Shown here piece by piece: positions 5,012 to 5,073 of a DNA stretch of 5,073 nucleotides. The position numbers and the translations under genes were made by a program. Position 1 is the stretch's first letter. Each line of letters begins with the position of its first letter. The notes under the pieces are model-generated. The model worked only from the letters and a program-made list of their open reading frames with translations. It ran no database searches and had not been told where the DNA came from. This stretch comes from UBA583 sp964429995. GTDB lineage: Archaea > Nanobdellota > Nanobdellia > Woesearchaeales > UBA583. The stretch covers positions 1 through 5,073 of the forward strand of contig CAYSDY010000017.1 of the NCBI GenBank assembly GCA_964429995.1, in the 5' to 3' direction.

Positions 5012-5073
5012 CCTGATCTCTGTTCCTGATTTCTGTTCCTGATTTCTGTTCCTGATTTCTGTTCCTGATTTCT
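5012..5073. repeat. 13-bp tandem repeat (4.8 units, runs off the window)
   Basis: CCTGATTTCTGTT repeats head to tail at 5012-5024 (one mismatch, C for T), 5025-5037, 5038-5050, 5051-5063 and 5064-5073 (cut by the window end). On the minus strand each unit reads AACAGAAATCAGG and joins the next to give AGGAA, a purine-rich ribosome-binding-like motif. The last unit places AGGA just before the ATG at 5007. The unit contains no stop in any frame, so the array could be leader or coding sequence. Copy number probably varies by slippage. Confidence 0.9.

Overview
The window looks like chromosomal DNA from an AT-rich archaeon. It carries a two-domain Cdc48/VAT-type AAA+ ATPase, an archaeal type IV pilin-like N-terminus (KKCISPVVATALLL...), and a TATA box at the spacing expected for a leaderless archaeal transcript. 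The pilin N-terminus is the style common in DPANN archaea (Woesearchaeota, Pacearchaeota, Nanoarchaeota), but that placement is an inference from sequence style, not a search.

Layout. Both full-length genes lie on the minus strand. Bases 166-2781 encode a Cdc48-family unfoldase of 871 aa. Its D1 module carries an extra helical, acidic/Asn-rich segment of about 110 aa just before the D1 lid, and its C-terminus (SYI) is a weakened version of the proteasome-docking HbYX motif. Upstream of it (2782-3537) is about 750 bp without an intact gene. That stretch holds the cdc48 TATA box, a cluster of inverted AGGTTTTAC-like boxes, a hairpin followed on the minus strand by eight T, fragments of decayed plus-strand genes in overlapping short frames (3063-3390), three small perfect hairpins and a tripled ATTCCACAA repeat.

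Bases 3538-5007 encode a 489-aa protein built from a type IV pilin signal and transmembrane helix, a small beta-rich pilin-like domain, a Cys-rich linker cassette, and a C-type-lectin-fold/formylglycine-generating-enzyme-like (FGE-sulfatase) domain. The C-terminal end of that domain has the fixed-and-variable residue pattern of the variable region (VR) of a diversity-generating retroelement (DGR) target. Residues at presumed variable sites sit on codons reachable from AAC or AAT by changing only A. GC content jumps to about 52% over this cassette, from about 35% next to it. A perfect 8-bp hairpin lies about 40 bp after the stop, like the hairpin/cruciform that follows the VR in the Bordetella phage DGR. 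No reverse transcriptase, template repeat (TR) or accessory gene is visible here, so they would have to lie outside the window or act in trans.

Upstream of the pilin-lectin gene, at the window's right edge, is a 13-bp tandem repeat of nearly five units that continues out of the window.

Most notable reading: a surface- or pilus-anchored, retroelement-diversified lectin in an archaeon, next to a Cdc48 with an unusual D1 insertion. The two genes are separated by decayed DNA and each appears to be transcribed separately; nothing links them functionally.
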